Notes: a model not told the origin generated them from the letters alone. Shown: positions 36,323-46,940, counted from the first letter of the stretch. The stretch is 64,000 nucleotides of DNA from Geitlerinema sp. BBD 1991-9 (GCA_001657325.1 LWRO01000006.1:1-64000); one strand, 5' to 3'. Made by a program: numbers and translations.

Positions 36323-37513
36323 ATGGCTCAGGTTGTTTTAGAGAAGGTCTACAAGCGTTTTCCACCCCGAGATAAACAATCTGACGACGGGGGCGTGTCA
36401 GTGTTGCGCGAGATCGATTTAACTGTTCGCGATGGGGAGTTTCTCGTTCTCGTGGGGCCGTCGGGATGCGGGAAAAGTACGCTGTTACGACTCATTGCGG
36501 GGTTAGAGTCTCTGACGGCGGGGAAAATTTACATCGGCGATCGACTGGCGAACGATCTCCCTCCCAAACGTCGAGATGTGGCGATGGTGTTTCAGAGTTA
36601 CGCGCTGTATCCTCATTTGACGGTTTACGAGAATTTGGCGTTTGGGTTACGGCGGATGGGACGGCGACAACCGCCACTGTGGGAGCGTTTAGCGGTGGCG
36701 GCCACGCAAAAATTTCCGTCGCCGCTGCGTTACATGACGCAACGGGAAGCATCGATCGAGGAACGGGTGCAACAGGTGGCGCAGATGTTGCAAATCGAGA
36801 AATTACTCGATCGACTTCCGAAGGAACTCTCGGGAGGACAGAAACAGCGGGTGGCGTTGGGACGCGCGATCTCGCGAGATCCGCAAGTTTTTTTGATGGA
36901 CGAACCGCTGAGTAACCTCGATGCGAAGTTGCGTTCTGAGACGCGGGGTCAACTGGTGGAATTACAGCGTCGCCTGGGAACGACGACGGTATACGTCACG
37001 CACGATCGCGTTGAAGCGATGACGATGGGCGATCGAATTGCGGTGATGGAGGGGGGACAAATCCAGCAAGTCGGAACGCCGCTGGAACTGTACGATCGAC
37101 CGGCGAACCGTTTTGTCGCAGAGTTTTTGGGATCGCCGACGATGAATTTTTGGTCGGTACGGGTGAAGGATTCTCTGACGTTGGTGTGTCCGCAGTTTCG
37201 CTTGACGCTACCGTCTGCGTGGGAGCGGGTGTTGCGCCATTACAACGGACAATCGATGTGGTTGGGGGTGCGCCCAGAACATTTGAGTTTGAGTGCGGCG
37301 GCCCAGAAAAACGTGCAGGTGCGGATCGATCGCGTCGAAACTTTGGGGAGTGAAACCTATTTCACAGCAAGTTCAGTTGAAAGTCCGTCACTGTCGCTAC
37401 AGGTGAGAATTCCCGGCGATCGTCATGTTGCTGTAGGCGATCGAGTTTGGTTGTCGATCGATCCCGATCGCGTGCATTTATTCGATTTGCAAACGCAAAG
37501 ATCGATCGGTTAA
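36323..37513 (+). CDS. ABC transporter ATP-binding protein, MalK/UgpC type
   Basis: A 396-residue ATPase subunit for a carbohydrate-type ABC importer. The nucleotide-binding domain has Walker A GPSGCGKST, Q-loop VFQSYALYPH, signature LSGGQKQRVALGRA and Walker B VFLMDEPLSNLDAK. A switch histidine is in YVTHDRVEAM. The usual MalK/UgpC C-terminal OB-type regulatory domain (residues about 245-396) includes VGTPLELYDRPANRFVAEFL. An insertion between the Q-loop and the signature (GRRQPPLWERLAVAATQKFP and onward) is usual in cyanobacterial members. There are no permease or binding-protein genes nearby, so this orphan ATPase probably serves several permeases. Confidence 0.93.
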   Translation: MAQVVLEKVYKRFPPRDKQSDDGGVSVLREIDLTVRDGEFLVLVGPSGCGKSTLLRLIAGLESLTAGKIYIGDRLANDLPPKRRDVAMVFQSYALYPHLTVYENLAFGLRRMGRRQPPLWERLAVAATQKFPSPLRYMTQREASIEERVQQVAQMLQIEKLLDRLPKELSGGQKQRVALGRAISRDPQVFLMDEPLSNLDAKLRSETRGQLVELQRRLGTTTVYVTHDRVEAMTMGDRIAVMEGGQIQQVGTPLELYDRPANRFVAEFLGSPTMNFWSVRVKDSLTLVCPQFRLTLPSAWERVLRHYNGQSMWLGVRPEHLSLSAAAQKNVQVRIDRVETLGSETYFTASSVESPSLSLQVRIPGDRHVAVGDRVWLSIDPDRVHLFDLQTQRSIG

Positions 37514-38055
37514 ACAAAAATCGATCGATTCGAGGTCTTGTCTAAGGTGCAGAGATAGTCGGGTGTCCACCAGAGATCTGCTCGATTTTAAGACTGTTTA
37601 ATTCTGGTGAATACTTCGCGATCGTCGGATGTTGTGCGTGAGATCGCGTAGAATTGCGATCTCGATCGCACATATCTCCGATAAAACTCACAACAAACCC
37701 TTGTTCTCGATCGCTTAAAATCGCGATCGAGATCGCGTTAATACGTATTTACACGTAGCTAAACTATAGGTAGCAGAGATAAAAAATATTGGGTTTTACT
37801 GAAATCGCTCCGCATTTGAACGACCCAGCCCAGGAAAATTGACGAGTTGAGATAAGTCAGTCAAAGCTCGATATTCAGGGGTTCTATCACCCAAAACAGC
37901 ACAAAAATAGATTTTCTGTTTTTTTCTTCAGAATATCGGCTAAAACCAGCCAAACAACAAGACGTTCGCCGTTTCAAGACTAGACATTCCAGTTTTCAAC
38001 CCTATCGAACGTCCAGAAATTTAAGCATTAATACCGACAACGATACAATCGTGGG
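37514..38055. other. Intergenic region with HIP-like inverted repeat
   Basis: About 540 bases without a gene. GCGATCTCGATCGC (37656-37669) and GCGATCGAGATCGC (37723-37736) form a perfect 14-base inverted repeat made of HIP1-like units. The remainder is AT-rich and presumably carries the protease promoter; no definite site was identified. Confidence 0.5.
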
Positions 38056-40422
38056 GTGACGATCGTGTTTGACATAGACAGCCAAAGTTTAGAAACGTGG
38101 CATGACGCACCGACAGATATTTACAGCAACTTCAGTCATTTCGATGAAGCACTGAAATCAACGCATCCGTTGTTTAACGTTGCATCCGATACCGTTTTTT
38201 CGCAAACGCTTGAATTGCCAGAGATATTCATCGAAAACACCGAAATCGTCGAGAAGATCGATCGATTCGACAACGCAGAAACCTTCGACAATCCAAATCG
38301 CGAAGTGCGAGACGTACTCACCGGAACGACGGAAGCCGAACTGCTCGAGGTTGACAGCGACGATTCCCTCATCAATCCAACGACAGAATCTCTAGGTTTC
38401 CTCAGCAGTGCGATCGATCTCGGTGTCGTCGAAACCGTCAGCGACGCAAGCGGTCGCATCGACAGCAGCAATCCTGAAGACCTATATCGCTTCCACTTAA
38501 ACACACCCACTGATATCGCCTTCGTGCTTTACGGACTTCACGCCGATGTTGACCTAGAACTCGTCCGAGACACCAACAACAACGGCGAAATCGAAGCCTC
38601 CGAAATCTTGGGTGGTTCGTACCATTCCGGCGACGAACCCGAAGTCATGGGAGGGTTCCTCGAAGCGGGAACTTACTACGCACGAGTTTTGCAATTTGGA
38701 GGCGAGACGACCTACAGCCTCAAATTCGACACTGACGTCATGTCGTCTCCCAACAACCGCATTGCGAATAGCCTCACCACTGCGATCGATCTCAAATCGA
38801 TCGCGGGATGGCGTACCGAACGAGACCGTCTCAACTGGTCGGAAACGAGCGATTTCTACCGTTTTCAACTCGACACACCGAGTCAATTCGATCTCGTAGT
38901 CTACGGTAACTACAGCGATGTTAACCTGACGATTTCTCGCGACGATAACAACAACGGCTCGATCGACTTCGATGAAATTCTTGCCACGTCTACAGCGTGG
39001 AGCGTTGACATTAGCGAAATGCTCGATGCTGGTACGTACTACGTTGAAGTGTCGAATTTCTCCGGTAGTGCGAACTACAACCTGGGTTTCCAAGTCAACG
39101 CCATTGCAGATATGGCTGGAAACACCCTCGATACAGCGATGAATTTGGGGGTTTTAGAAAACACGCAAATTTTGCACGATGTCGTCGCCGACTTCGATCC
39201 CTACGATTATTACCGCTTTGACGTGGCCACACCGACTCCCTTGAGCTTGGCCCTCAGTGGGTTAAACGCCGATGCGGACGTGGAACTGATTCAAGATGCC
39301 AACAATAACGGCGTTGTCGATTTCGCGCTCGGTGAAGTTATCGAAGGTTCTTATCGTTGGGGTAACGCTCTCGAAGAAATGCAATTTGAAAGCCTCAACC
39401 CCGGTACGTACTACGTGCGGGTCGAGCAATACTCAGGCAACACCGACTATACCTTATCGTTAATGCCCGAGTTGTACAGCCTAGAGAGCGGATACGGTGA
39501 GGTCAACGCCTTAGCTGCGGTGTCGTTGGCGACCGGAATTCCCAACGAAGATATCGCCGATGAACTTTTTGAGTGGGACGTTCCCTTCGATGTCAACGCC
39601 ATTGACGCGCCAGATGTTTGGGCCCACGGTTTCCGAGGTCAAGGCGTCACTGTTGCGGTTGTCGATACAGGAGTCGATCTCGATCACGTGGATTTAGCTG
39701 GAAATATCTGGCAAAATCTCGATGAAATTCCCGATAACGGCATTGACGACGACGCTAACGGCTATATCGACGATTTTCGCGGATGGGATTTCGTCAATTT
39801 CGATAACGACCCGAACGACGTTCACGGACACGGTACTCACGTCGCGGGTATTATTGCTGCATTGGATAACGACTTGGGCGTAACAGGCGTTGCACCGGAG
39901 GCGACAATTATGCCCGTGCAGGTTTTAGACGATTCCGGTACGACCGATCGAATCGATCGAATTGCGGACGGGATTCGTTACGCTGCTGACAACGGTGCCG
40001 ATGCGATTAATTTGAGTCTCGGTGGAGCGGGGTACGTTCCTGAAATTGAAGAGGCGCTCGCCTATGCCACGGCCCGAGGTGCTTTAGTCGTGATGGCGGC
40101 GGGGAACGAGGGGGCAGAAGAGCCGTCTTATCCCGCTCACAGTGCAGAGCAATGGGGGATTGCGGTTGGTGCGCTCAGTGCGTTCGGTGGCTTAGCCTAC
40201 TGGTCGAATCGGGCAGCGTTTACAGGAAATTACGTTGTTGCACCTGGGGAATGGATCGATTCGACATTACCCGATAATAGCTATGGCTTTAAGGACGGAA
40301 CGTCGATGGCTGCACCGCACGTATCGGGGATTACAGCGTTGATTCGCAGTGCAAATCCCGGTTTGACGCCCGAACAGGTTCGATCGGCAATTGTCGATAG
40401 TGCAACGCCATTGTTGGTGTAG
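38056..40422 (+). CDS. S8 (subtilisin) family protease with three PPC repeats
   Basis: A 788-residue protease. After about 110 variable acidic residues come three bacterial pre-peptidase C-terminal (PPC) repeats (about 114-225, 234-350 and 353-472). Each carries an EF-hand-like calcium loop: DTNNNGEIEASE, DDNNNGSIDFDE and DANNNGVVDFALGE. A SGYG linker leads to the S8 domain (about 500-788). The catalytic triad is Asp537 (VAVVDTGVD), His592 (HGHGTHVAG) and Ser750 (GTSMAAPHVSG). PPC domains normally sit behind the protease; here they precede it. The start is GTG at 38056, with another in-frame GTG at 38065. There is no classical signal peptide. It is paralogous to the larger gene at 42307-46886. 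Confidence 0.9.
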   Translation: MTIVFDIDSQSLETWHDAPTDIYSNFSHFDEALKSTHPLFNVASDTVFSQTLELPEIFIENTEIVEKIDRFDNAETFDNPNREVRDVLTGTTEAELLEVDSDDSLINPTTESLGFLSSAIDLGVVETVSDASGRIDSSNPEDLYRFHLNTPTDIAFVLYGLHADVDLELVRDTNNNGEIEASEILGGSYHSGDEPEVMGGFLEAGTYYARVLQFGGETTYSLKFDTDVMSSPNNRIANSLTTAIDLKSIAGWRTERDRLNWSETSDFYRFQLDTPSQFDLVVYGNYSDVNLTISRDDNNNGSIDFDEILATSTAWSVDISEMLDAGTYYVEVSNFSGSANYNLGFQVNAIADMAGNTLDTAMNLGVLENTQILHDVVADFDPYDYYRFDVATPTPLSLALSGLNADADVELIQDANNNGVVDFALGEVIEGSYRWGNALEEMQFESLNPGTYYVRVEQYSGNTDYTLSLMPELYSLESGYGEVNALAAVSLATGIPNEDIADELFEWDVPFDVNAIDAPDVWAHGFRGQGVTVAVVDTGVDLDHVDLAGNIWQNLDEIPDNGIDDDANGYIDDFRGWDFVNFDNDPNDVHGHGTHVAGIIAALDNDLGVTGVAPEATIMPVQVLDDSGTTDRIDRIADGIRYAADNGADAINLSLGGAGYVPEIEEALAYATARGALVVMAAGNEGAEEPSYPAHSAEQWGIAVGALSAFGGLAYWSNRAAFTGNYVVAPGEWIDSTLPDNSYGFKDGTSMAAPHVSGITALIRSANPGLTPEQVRSAIVDSATPLLV

Positions 40423-41324
40423 GGAATTCGGGAATTTACGATTTACAATTTGCGATTTACGATTTGAGACACGATCGACGAATTCCCCTTTTCTCTTTTG
40501 CCCGTTCCCCATTCCCTTGAGTTTCTTCAAAAATTCACTCTGAGTGAGGCTGTCAAGCGTGGATTAATGGAACCTTTGAGCGAGTGAGCAAAATACCTGA
40601 AGAAGTCTAGAGGAAAGTTAGAGCAGAGGCCAATCATTCAGGGTATCACGAAAAATTGATTCTGAATCAAAATCTAATGGCTAAAACTCTTGAAATCTCA
40701 TTTTCAATCCTCGATCGTAGAGCTGATTTCTCAACAAGCTTGAATTAATCGAGATGCCCATTCCGTGTGGTTATTTTCGTAGTTTTTAAAAGTATGTTTT
40801 TTGGGGTGGGTAAAATCAAAAATAATAGAGAGGGTTGCTTGTAAAATGTGTTAAGCTAGAAAAACCAACAGAAAGCGATAAGGCTTGGTACTATACCCCT
40901 CTTTTGTCATTTTCGGAGTTAAAATTCCGATCGCAGTTGTTTAATGCTTTTTGAAGAAAGGGCTTGGGAAATATTTCGACTTGAATTCTACAATTTGTAG
41001 ACTCTTGGTGAATACAATCTCCCAAGTTCACGTCCTTCAAGGGCTATAAGATCTTTTTTTAACAGGATCTCACCCAGATCTGACAGAAGAGGGATACAGC
41101 GTTTCTCTGGAAAGTGAGGTACACTTGGTCTTTGATACATAAGGACTTCAGCCAGGAATCTGTACCTCATCAAGTTGAGAAACGCTGTAGATCGATTTTT
41201 CTCGATCGAATCTCAGTTCGCAGTTTACAATTCGATCGCAAAGATCGAAAGATGAACCTCCCAGGTTTAGAAATTCCTGGGAAGTTTCGAGGATTCGATC
41301 GATGTCTAAGCCGAGCTTAAACTC
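40423..41324. other. Intergenic region with repeats and a miniature element
   Basis: About 900 bases with no convincing gene. It starts with ATTTACGATTT-type short repeats just after the protease gene and contains the miniature element at 41095-41189. The middle part (40520-41090) shows no recognisable feature; decayed mobile DNA is possible. Confidence 0.45.
41095..41189. mobile_element. Miniature inverted-repeat element, family 3
   Basis: A 95-base element with TACAGCGTTTCTC (41095-41107) pairing with GAGAAACGCTGTA (41177-41189), and a second paired block TGAGGTACA/TGTACCTCA inside, giving 22 of 29 paired end positions. It has no coding capacity. Only one copy is seen in the window. Confidence 0.65.
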
Positions 41325-41591
41325 TTAATAAGGAGGTGAGGGATACCATCCGTTCAGACAGATAATATAGTTAAGATCGTCGTAAGTCGCGCCAGTTTCT
41401 GCCCCCAAAATTGGTGCAATCTTGGGTAAAGCAAAAGTCGTTCTACCATCACCACCGTACTTACTTCCAAGAATGCTAAACAGGGCTACATTTTGGTTTA
41501 CTTCTAATATTTGTCCGTTGCAAAATGCCCAATTTCTTGGCGCAAAGCTACCTGCAAATAGACGGATTTCTCCAATCGTACCTTCGTTCAT
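41325..41591 (-). CDS. Phage tail-collar domain protein
   Basis: An 88-residue protein matching the phage Tail Collar domain: GTIGEIRLFAGSFAPRNWAF, CNGQILEVNQNVALFSILGS, KYGGDGRTTFALPKI and a NYIICLNGWYPS end. In phages this domain closes tail fibres; in bacteria it occurs in short stand-alone proteins, some tied to microcystin-dependent (Mdp) proteins. The frame is complete, with Met at 41591 and the usual IICLNG tail, so it is not a fragment. No other phage gene is near. It lies between the two S8 protease genes on the opposite strand. Confidence 0.82.
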   Translation of the reverse strand: MNEGTIGEIRLFAGSFAPRNWAFCNGQILEVNQNVALFSILGSKYGGDGRTTFALPKIAPILGAETGATYDDLNYIICLNGWYPSPPY

Positions 41592-41751
41592 ATTAATGCT
41601 CCTGGTATTGTTGAATTGAATACAACGAGATTAGCTTAATCTTCAAGATTTATACATAACTTTTAATAAATATTTAACACTTACAAAAAAATACTGAAGA
41701 AAATTCACAGACGTTAAGTTTACTAAAACTCCAACCTTCACAGAGATGTAT

Positions 41752-41793
41752 TGCCACTACGTCGATTGTACAAATGAGATCGACGTAGTGGCA
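41752..41793. repeat. Perfect 15-bp stem-loop
   Basis: TGCCACTACGTCGAT (41752-41766) pairs completely with ATCGACGTAGTGGCA (41779-41793) around a 12-base loop. It may be an isolated end-pair of a small element or a terminator-like structure for the tail-collar region; no strong T-run follows. Confidence 0.6.
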
Positions 41794-41974
41794 AAACTAT
41801 TTGGTTTTATCGTTTTTTTGCAAAGAACAAAAAACGATAATTCGAGGAGTTTTTTGATGTTTTTGTTTTCGGACTGAAAGCAATTAAATAACAAGCAGGC
41901 AAGCTTGAAATGGATCGAAATGTATGGATTTATATCGTATATTTTGCGTGCTTTTTTGTTTTTGTATTGATTTC

Positions 41975-42004
41975 CGATTCTCGTTCCGAGACGCTCTGCA
42001 AACG
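41975..42004. repeat. Dispersed palindromic repeat
   Basis: CGATTCTCGTTCCGAGACGC then TCTGCAAACG. It is the same family as 32393-32422 and 44697-44726. Confidence 0.7.
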
Positions 42005-42306
42005 GATTTTCTCGTTTGAAGTCATTTACATCAACAAAAAACAATCAGCTTGTTAGTTTTTGATTGACGATTGGGTCTCTGGAAAATAGAGATCTCGGTT
42101 TCAGCAGGCAAGATTTAATATCAAAATTGAGTCGAGTAAGAGTCTTTAGACAGTGAAATATTGAGATGAGATCGACTCAATAGCAGAGATTTTGTGCTGC
42201 TTTTCAAAAAGAGCGATTGATGGATTTATTCGTGCCTTTTTAGAGACTCGAACCTCTTACATCATCAATTATTAATTATCAATTGTCAATTGCAGGGAAA
42301 CAGACT

Positions 42307-45300
42307 ATGTTTGACGAATTAGAGTTCAACGCTCAATATCTACTCGCATCGAGTTCTAGCCTGGATTTTGGAATTTCAAATACAGTACTAATTTCAAATC
42401 CTTCAACTCTAAATCCAATCACTACTGAGAAGATCGTCAATCCCTCCGTTTGGACTGCCAGCGGTGGTGGAGAAATCCCAATATGGGAAATTCAGACCTT
42501 TGACAGTTATCCCGATTTTGGAGACAATCCCAACCCCGAAGAAGATTTTCCAAACGGATCGATCGAGTATGAAAATATTGGATACGGAAAATCCAATCCC
42601 CTTACGGGAGATTGGCATGCAGACGATAAAAACGGGGAAGAAAGTACCGGAATCTTCGATCCAGACGATTTAAGCCAAGCCGTCGATCTCGGTCAACTCG
42701 ATGAATTAACACACTTTAGCGATCGAGTCGATTTCAGCCATCCTAACGATTTCTATCGATTCGAGATTGAAGGAGAACAACAGACTTCTTTTCTGTTGTA
42801 CGGTCTGGAAGGTGATGCCGATCTGAATTTAGTTCACGATCGAAACGAAAACGGTCGCATTGACGACGGTGAATTGATAGATTACTCCGGGCGAGGGTAC
42901 AGTCAAGCTGAAGAAATCGATCGAATTCTCGAAGACGGAACCTATTACCTAAACGTAACGTATTGGTCGGGCGATACCGACTATCACCTGCAACTCAATG
43001 CAACCCCAACCATCCCGACGACGATCTTGCAGGTGATACAATCGACACGGCTCTCAATTTAGGGAAACTCGACGGGACTCGAGCCGTTCGCGATTTCGTG
43101 GGAACCGTAGATACCGAAGACTACTATCGCGTTTGTCTCGACAGCGACGGTAGCATCGGCGTAATGGTGCGAAATTCGACGGCAGATGTCGATTTAGAAC
43201 TGTTGCGAGAAAACGGTGATGTCCTCGCAGGGTCTTATAACTGGGGCGATCGATCCGAACAGTTCGATCGATATCTCGAAGCTGGAACCTATATCGTGCG
43301 CGTAGTGCAGTACGAGGGTAGCACCGACTACGAACTCGTGTTGAGCGATACGCCGTTAGACCCGGCCGGGAACAGTTTCGATGAAGCCTTCAATCTCGGT
43401 ACGCTCAGCACGCCGCAGAATCTAACGGGATTCCTCAACGAAAGCGATCGAGACGACTATTATCGCTTCGATCTCACGCAAGAAACTGACGTGAGCCTGT
43501 CCTTGAAAACTTTCCACGGAAACGCCAACTTAGAACTGATTCGCGACGAGAACGGAAACGGTACTCTCGACAACGGCGAAAGTCTCTCGGCTTCAGAAAA
43601 TCGGGGGAATTACGACGACGCCATCGAAATGACGCTCACCGCTGGAACTTACTTCGTTCGCGTCAAAGAGGGAAACTTTTTCAGTGAAAACAATGTCAGC
43701 GACTATCATCTGGCGTTGAATTCGATCGAAATTGATGGTGCGGGAGACAGTTGCGACACAGCCCTCGATCTCGGAAACACCCCCGACGGTGCGATCCGCG
43801 ATGGTTTTATCGGTCGGAACAACCCCGTTGACTACTACCGCTTCAATCTCGATCGAGCCACAGATACAAACCTCGTCGTTCACGGTTTGAGTACGAGGAC
43901 GGATCTAGAGTTGACGTGGGATAGCAACGAAGACGGAACGATCGACGATCTCGACGAGTGCGTTTATTCTCACGAAGCCAGCAGTTCGGGAAACTTTTCG
44001 GTTGAGATCGATCGAACCCTCAACGCGGGAACGTACTATCTCAGCGTCAACAGCGAGGGGGGTAACAGTCGCTACACCCTGGCAACAGCGATGACGGCGG
44101 AGTTTGAAAGCGATACAGTTGGAAATACCCTCGCCAGTGCAGCTGACTGGGGAACCCTCGAAACCCCCATTTGGGGAAGTGAAGCAGTCGGCTTCGTCGA
44201 TAATACTGATTTTTACCGCTTTACGTTAGACGAGCGCGACGAGATCGAAGTTTTGCTGTATGGGTTGAGTGAAGATGTCGATCTCGAACTGATTCGCGAT
44301 GGTAACGGTAACGGTGAAATCGAGACTGAAGACATCCTCGCCGGATCGTATCGAGGTTACGGTGCCGAATCGATCCGACAATCGATCGACGCAGGAACGT
44401 ACTTCGTGCGCGTCTTCTCTTACGACAACGAAGATAGCAATTACGAATTGTTTCTCAATCGCTCCGATGCGTTTTCCGAGATTGAAGCAGGAGGGGAATT
44501 CGAGACAGCGGCGGAGTTAGGAATCGTTGAAGAGTCGATTTCGGTGCGAGGTTCCAGTCAAATCGATGGAGACGAAGATTACTACCGCTTTGAACTCGAC
44601 ACCGACAGCGCTGTGAGCTTCCTCGCTCGCGACTTGAGCGATTACACGACCGTCACGCTGATTCGAGATGCAGAAGAGCCAGAGGTTCTGACGACTCGAT
44701 TCTCGTTCCGAGACGCTTCGCGAACGAGTAGCGACATCGTTCAGTTCGATCGCTATCTCGAAGCTGGAAGCTACTTCGTTCGTCTCGGATCGTCAAAACC
44801 GGGAAGTGAATACGCCTTGACCCTAGCTGCGGAACCCATGGGACTCGAAGACGGTGTAGGCGATTCGATCGTCGCTGCATTGAATTTGGGAAATCTTGGG
44901 GAATCGTGGCAAACCGTTGGCGAGGGGGTGGGAGGTTTCGATCGAGCCGATTACTACCGCTTTACGCTAACTGAAGAGCGGGAGGTTTCCCTATTACTGT
45001 ATGGCGAAAACGAGTCGGCGAACCTCGAGTTAGTCCGAGATGACAATAACAACGGCGCGATCGACGATGGCGAAACACTCGCCAATCCAATGCAATGGGG
45101 ATCGCAAGCCATCGAGTGTATGTTGTCTGCCGGAACCTACTTCGCGTGCGTGACGGGTTCGACGTGGAACGAGTCGAACTACCGCCTCAACCTCCGCAGT
45201 TTACCGGTGACGATGCCCGAAACGATCGACTCGATCGATTACGAGATCGAGATTCCCGACGATCGAGCGGGGAACAGTTTTGAGACAGCTCGAGATTTAG

Positions 45301-46886
45301 GATCGATCGACGAATTTCAATCCTTCGTTGACGGAGTAAACGGCGAAGACCCCAACGATACCTATTGCTTCAACGTGACGCAAAACAGCGAATTCAGCGT
45401 GTTGTTCTGCGAACTTCGCGACAACTTAAACGTGACGCTGTTCCAGGCGGAGACGGGAGAAGAGATCGACAGTTTCTACACCTGGGGCAACATGGAAGAA
45501 TTTAGCACCTTCCTCAGTACTGGAAGTTACTATCTCCAGGTCACTCCCGATTCTGACAACGCGCCAACCGCTTATCGCTTGAGCGTTCTCTCCGATGCCA
45601 TCGCCGATACAGCCGGAAACGCACTCGTTGCGGCGCGAGATTTGGGCAATCTGGAAGGACAAATCCGGTTCGACGAGTTCGTCGGTGCGTTCGACAGCGA
45701 AGATGTCTATCGCTTTAACGTGGCGGGAAACCATGCCGTCAGTCTCGCCGTGCAGGGGTTATCGTCAAATGCAGACGTTCAACTGGGACGGGATGATAAC
45801 GGCAACGGATCGATCGATCCTGAAGAAGTTCTCGATCTCGTTGACAGCAGCGACAGCCTTGCAGAATGGCAGTTCGACAGCCTAGAAGCCGGAACGTACT
45901 ACCTGCGCGTCGTCAATCCCGAAGACGGAGAGCGATACAGCGTCTCGCTGCAACCAACTCTTTATAGTCTTAAAAGCGGTTACGGCCTGGCTAGTGCCGC
46001 TACCGCTCTCGGACTCGGAGATATCGGAACGGCGAGCGGAAAAATGCCTTGGGGAGTCGATCGAGTCGATGCGTCAGCCGCTTGGGCGCAAGGTTATACG
46101 GGTGAAGGCGTTGTTGTCGCAGTTATCGATACCGGAGTCGATACCTATCACGAAGACTTAGCCGAAAACATCTGGACGAACGCCGGTGAAATCGCCGATA
46201 ACGGCATCGACGACGACGGTAACGGCTTCATCGACGACGTGCGGGGTTGGGATTTCGCCGAAGGTAACAACGACCCCGCCGACCTCCACGGCCACGGCAC
46301 GCACGTTTCCGGCACGATCGCCGCCGTCAATAACGGTATCGGCGTAACGGGGGTTGCCCCGAGCGCGATCGTTATGCCCGTCCGCGTCCTCGGTGCATCG
46401 GGTAGCGGAACCTCGAGCGACGTGGCCGATGGGATTCGTTATGCTGCCGATAACGGTGCGGATGTCATTAACCTCAGCCTCGGCGGTGGATATTCCTCGG
46501 AGATCGAAGCTGCGATTCAGTCCGCCGTTGCCGAAGGCGTTGTTGTCGTCATGGCAGCGGGCAACAGTTACGGCTCGAGTCCCGGCTATCCCGCCCGAGG
46601 TGCGTTCGATCGAGGTATTGCTGTCGGTGCCATCGACGTGGACAACGCTATGGCCGACTTCTCGAACCGAGCCGGAGTCAATAGCGATTACGTGGTTGCA
46701 CCTGGGGTTGACGTTTATTCGACACTTCCCAACAACCGTTACGCAGCCTATAGCGGCACGTCCATGGCGACACCTCACGTGGCTGGAATTGCCGCTCTGC
46801 TGCGTCAAGCCAACCCGAACGCCACCGTTGAGGAAATCGAAAATTCGATCGTTCGATCGGCGAATCCCCAAGGTGTCGTGGCTTAG
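42307..46886 (+). CDS. S8 family protease with nine PPC repeats, interrupted by a one-base frameshift
   Basis: Read as one gene of roughly 1525 residues. The first 230 codons (from ATG 42307, AGGGA upstream) end in a PPC repeat. The remaining eight PPC repeats and the protease lie in the -1 frame. Adding one C to the C4 run at 43004-43007 joins them into a smooth repeat boundary (LQLNATPNHPDDDLAGDTID). Each repeat starts like DxAGNSFDTAxxLG, and at least six carry EF-hand-like loops such as DENGNGTLDNGE and DDNNNGAIDDGE. The S8 domain has Asp in VAVIDTGVD (46128), His in HGHGTHVSG (46293) and Ser in GTSMATPHVAG (46761). It is a paralogue of the gene at 38056. It may be a sequencing error, a recent null allele, or phase variation. 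Confidence 0.85.
43000..43011 (+). other. Frameshift point in the protease gene
   Basis: The incoming frame reads GCA ACC CCA ACC and soon ends at 43062. The outgoing frame reads AAC CCC AAC CAT and continues for over 1200 codons. A single missing C in CCCC (43004-43007) explains the change. No canonical slippery heptamer (X XXY YYZ) with a downstream structure was recognised. Confidence 0.8.
44697..44726 (+). repeat. Dispersed palindromic repeat inserted in frame
   Basis: CGATTCTCGTTCCGAGACGC then TTCGCGAACG. The 30 bases start on a codon boundary of the protease gene and encode RFSFRDASRT, an extra stretch in the loop of the sixth PPC repeat that the other repeats lack. Confidence 0.78.
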
Positions 46887-46940
46887 TTGAGGAGGCAAGG
46901 GGGACAGGGAGGACAAGGGAGACCCGTTTTTCCTCTCTTG

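Larger units (their letters stand above)
41592..42306. other. Intergenic region with stem-loop and dispersed repeat
   Basis: About 715 bases, AT-rich. It holds a strong stem-loop at 41752-41793 and a copy of the dispersed palindromic repeat at 41975-42004. A minus-strand open frame (41757-42044) is judged not coding because it reads straight through both repeats. Short AATTATTAATTATCAATTG repeats precede the next start. Confidence 0.5.

Noticed and set aside
37540-37580. Decayed copy of the family 2 miniature element
   Set aside because: Only short scattered matches (GGTGCA, TGTCCACC) and no paired end; too weak to call.
40988-41173. Minus-strand frame of 61 codons starting in the family 3 element
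   Set aside because: Its first half is the mobile element itself and the remainder matches nothing recognisable; at best a gene remnant.
41757-42044. Minus-strand frame of 95 codons
   Set aside because: It reads through a stem-loop and a dispersed repeat, has low-complexity composition and no ribosome site.
43000-43011. Programmed -1 ribosomal frameshift in the protease gene
   Set aside because: No slippery heptamer of the X XXY YYZ type and no evident downstream structure; a missing C in a homopolymer is simpler.
42963-43020. Independent start of the second protease frame at 42963
   Set aside because: The first residues from there are out-of-frame sequence of the preceding PPC repeat; the two parts are one frameshifted gene.
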